In this document: positions 63,047 to 64,000 of the stretch, one piece after another
How the letters are laid out: the number at the start of each line of letters is the position of its first letter
How positions within the stretch are numbered: the stretch's first letter is position 1
Source of the DNA: Litoribacterium kuwaitense
GTDB lineage: Bacteria > Bacillota > Bacilli > Bacillales > DSM-28697
Direction: 5' to 3'
DNA: 64,000 nucleotides
NCBI RefSeq assembly: GCF_011058155.1
Contig: NZ_JAALFC010000008.1
Span: forward strand, 36,539-100,538
The notes under the pieces: generated by a model
The model's input: the letters and a program-made list of their open reading frames with translations, nothing else
The model's database searches: none
What the model was told of the DNA's origin: nothing
Made by a program: the position numbers and the translations under genes

Positions 63047-63853
63047 ATGTATCGAATTACAAATAACGCACTTGTTACGATGACGCAATTGCAGCAACAG
63101 ATGGACCTCACCGCAAACAACTTATCGAACTTGGATACGACTGGGTACAAAGCGCGCCACGGCCGTTTTAATGAATTGCTCAGTCAGCAGATGGATAATC
63201 AGCGAAATGTCGGGGCAGAAGTAGGTCGCGTCACACCAGAAGGGATCCGGCTCGGCAATGGAGCGAGACTGACGGATACGTTTATGAACACTGCCCCAGG
63301 GCAATTAAAACAAACTGAACGTGAACTTGACCTTGCGCTCGGAACGGAAAACCAGTATTTTAGAGTGGAAGTCGTCACTGATGCAGGTACTGACGTTCAA
63401 TTTACACGTCAAGGGAACTTTTATACGTCACCAGGTGCAGCGGGGCAAGTTTATCTCGTTACATCTGATGGGAGTCGTGTTTTAGATAGCAATGGAACAC
63501 CGATTCAACTCCCTGAAAACGCCTCAGAAATTACATTTAGAGAAGACGGAACGGTGCTTTATACATTGCCTTCAGGAGAGCAAGAAACACATATGCAGCA
63601 AGTAGGCGTAGCTGAAATATTAAAGCCCCAATTGATGACTGCAGAGTCAGGGCGTCTGTCCTTACCTGATTTAGGGGCACTTGGCGTAGATGAAGGACAA
63701 GTGATTGCGAATGTAGCGGCTGAAAACCGAAGCATTATTCAAAGTTCACTAGAAGGGTCAAATGTGAATTTGAGTCAAGAGCTGACAGATATGATGAAGG
63801 CCCAAAGAGCCTATCAAATGAACTCACGTTCCATCTCGATTGCCGATCAATGA
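63047..63853 (+). CDS. flhP: Flagellar basal-body rod protein FlhP (FlgG-like), C-terminus cut by a frameshift
   Basis: Partner of FlhO in the rod. 268 residues as written. NNLSNLDTTGYKARHGRF at the N-terminus and SLEGSNVNLSQELTDMMKAQ at the C-terminus. It stops after SISIADQ at 63851-63853, but the other frame continues at once MNGLINSMRT-stop (63850-63882), the normal end of this family (ADQM-x-GLINxxR). One A missing at 63849-63850 explains it, so the true end is probably 63882. ATG 63047 behind GGGAG. Confidence 0.92.
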   Translation: MYRITNNALVTMTQLQQQMDLTANNLSNLDTTGYKARHGRFNELLSQQMDNQRNVGAEVGRVTPEGIRLGNGARLTDTFMNTAPGQLKQTERELDLALGTENQYFRVEVVTDAGTDVQFTRQGNFYTSPGAAGQVYLVTSDGSRVLDSNGTPIQLPENASEITFREDGTVLYTLPSGEQETHMQQVGVAEILKPQLMTAESGRLSLPDLGALGVDEGQVIANVAAENRSIIQSSLEGSNVNLSQELTDMMKAQRAYQMNSRSISIADQ

Positions 63854-63907
63854 ATGGGCTCATTAACAGCATGCGTACATAAGCAAGACGTTGAAGGAGT
63901 GTTTTTG

Positions 63908-64000
63908 ATGACAGGCTATAAGACTGAAGTCGTAACGAAAAAGCCGAGCACGCGCCAAGAATATAAATCCTTGGAGAAAAAGAAAGCATCACCAGAGCAG
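63908..64000 (+). CDS. Start of a small basic protein, cut by window edge
   Basis: 31 codons are visible from ATG 63908 behind GAAGGAG: MTGYKTEVVTKKPSTRQEYK and a lysine-rich run. Basic N-termini with TRxEYK are usual in the small EpuA-type membrane protein annotated as RNA polymerase subunit beta that follows flhP in many Bacillus genomes. The membrane helix would be outside the window, so this is a guess from context. Confidence 0.55.
   Translation, partial: MTGYKTEVVTKKPSTRQEYKSLEKKKASPEQ

Overview
This window is chromosomal core DNA of a spore-forming, flagellated, low-GC Gram-positive bacterium of the Bacillaceae. Evidence: the gene order follows the Bacillus subtilis segment running from ywhD/pbpG/speEB through argS, rpoE, pyrG, spo0F, fbaA, murAB, rho, tdk, prfA/prmC, spoIIR, ywlC, glyA, upp, the atp operon, murAA and spoIID to spoIIID-mbl-flhO-flhP. 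There are many TTG/GTG starts, strong AGGAGG ribosome sites, sigma-A and sigma-H promoters, and sporulation genes (spo0F, spoIIR, spoIID, spoIIQ, spoIIID). The ATP synthase c-subunit carries the glycine-rich helix of neutralophiles, not the alanine motif of obligate alkaliphiles. I could not fix the genus. No rRNA, tRNA, CRISPR array, phage or intact insertion sequence was seen.

Layout. 1-4.6 kb: end of ywhD, pbpG, spermidine operon speE-speB. 4.8-10.7 kb: an accessory signalling pair, namely a 1685-residue kinase-like/STAND/GAF/histidine-kinase fusion and a convergent OmpR-type regulator. 10.9-17.2 kb: ywiB-argS, cardiolipin synthase, rpoE, pyrG with a CTP attenuator. 17.4-22.8 kb: ywjG, spo0F (sigma-H promoter), fbaA, murAB, rho. 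23-32 kb: tdk, a lipoprotein, CoA-disulfide reductase, prfA-prmC, spoIIR, ywlB-like, ywlC, mntP, ywlE, ywlG. 32-38 kb: glyA, upp, mnaA, a Vpr-like subtilase. 38-45.6 kb: atpIBEFHAGDC. 45.7-51 kb: a DUF1722 gene, ywzB, ywmB, murAA, spoIID, spoIIQ. 51-60 kb: accessory block (ggt-pcp, FbpA-like gene, tandem GNAT plus BadF-type kinase, SOS-controlled Y-family polymerase, hypotheticals, a 124-bp tandem repeat). 60.6-64 kb: spoIIID, mbl, flhO, flhP and the start of a small basic protein.

How the genes work together. Cell-envelope growth and sporulation dominate: PbpG, MurAA/MurAB, MnaA, Mbl, SpoIID and SpoIIQ make or remodel peptidoglycan. Spo0F, SpoIIR, SpoIIQ and SpoIIID span sporulation from phosphorelay to mother-cell transcription. 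PrfA and its methylase PrmC overlap by four bases.

A pattern that matters for any user of this sequence: six genes (response regulator, cls, spo0F, prmC, mnaA, flhP) each show one missing base, usually in a run of A or T, and adding one base restores the family sequence. Because several are core genes, I read this mainly as sequencing or assembly error, not gene decay.

The most interesting unexplained items are the degenerate kinase/STAND histidine kinase with a possible leader attenuator, an inverted pair of DnaA boxes in a hairpin before ywlC, hairpins inside three atp intergenic gaps, and a dispersed repeat family.
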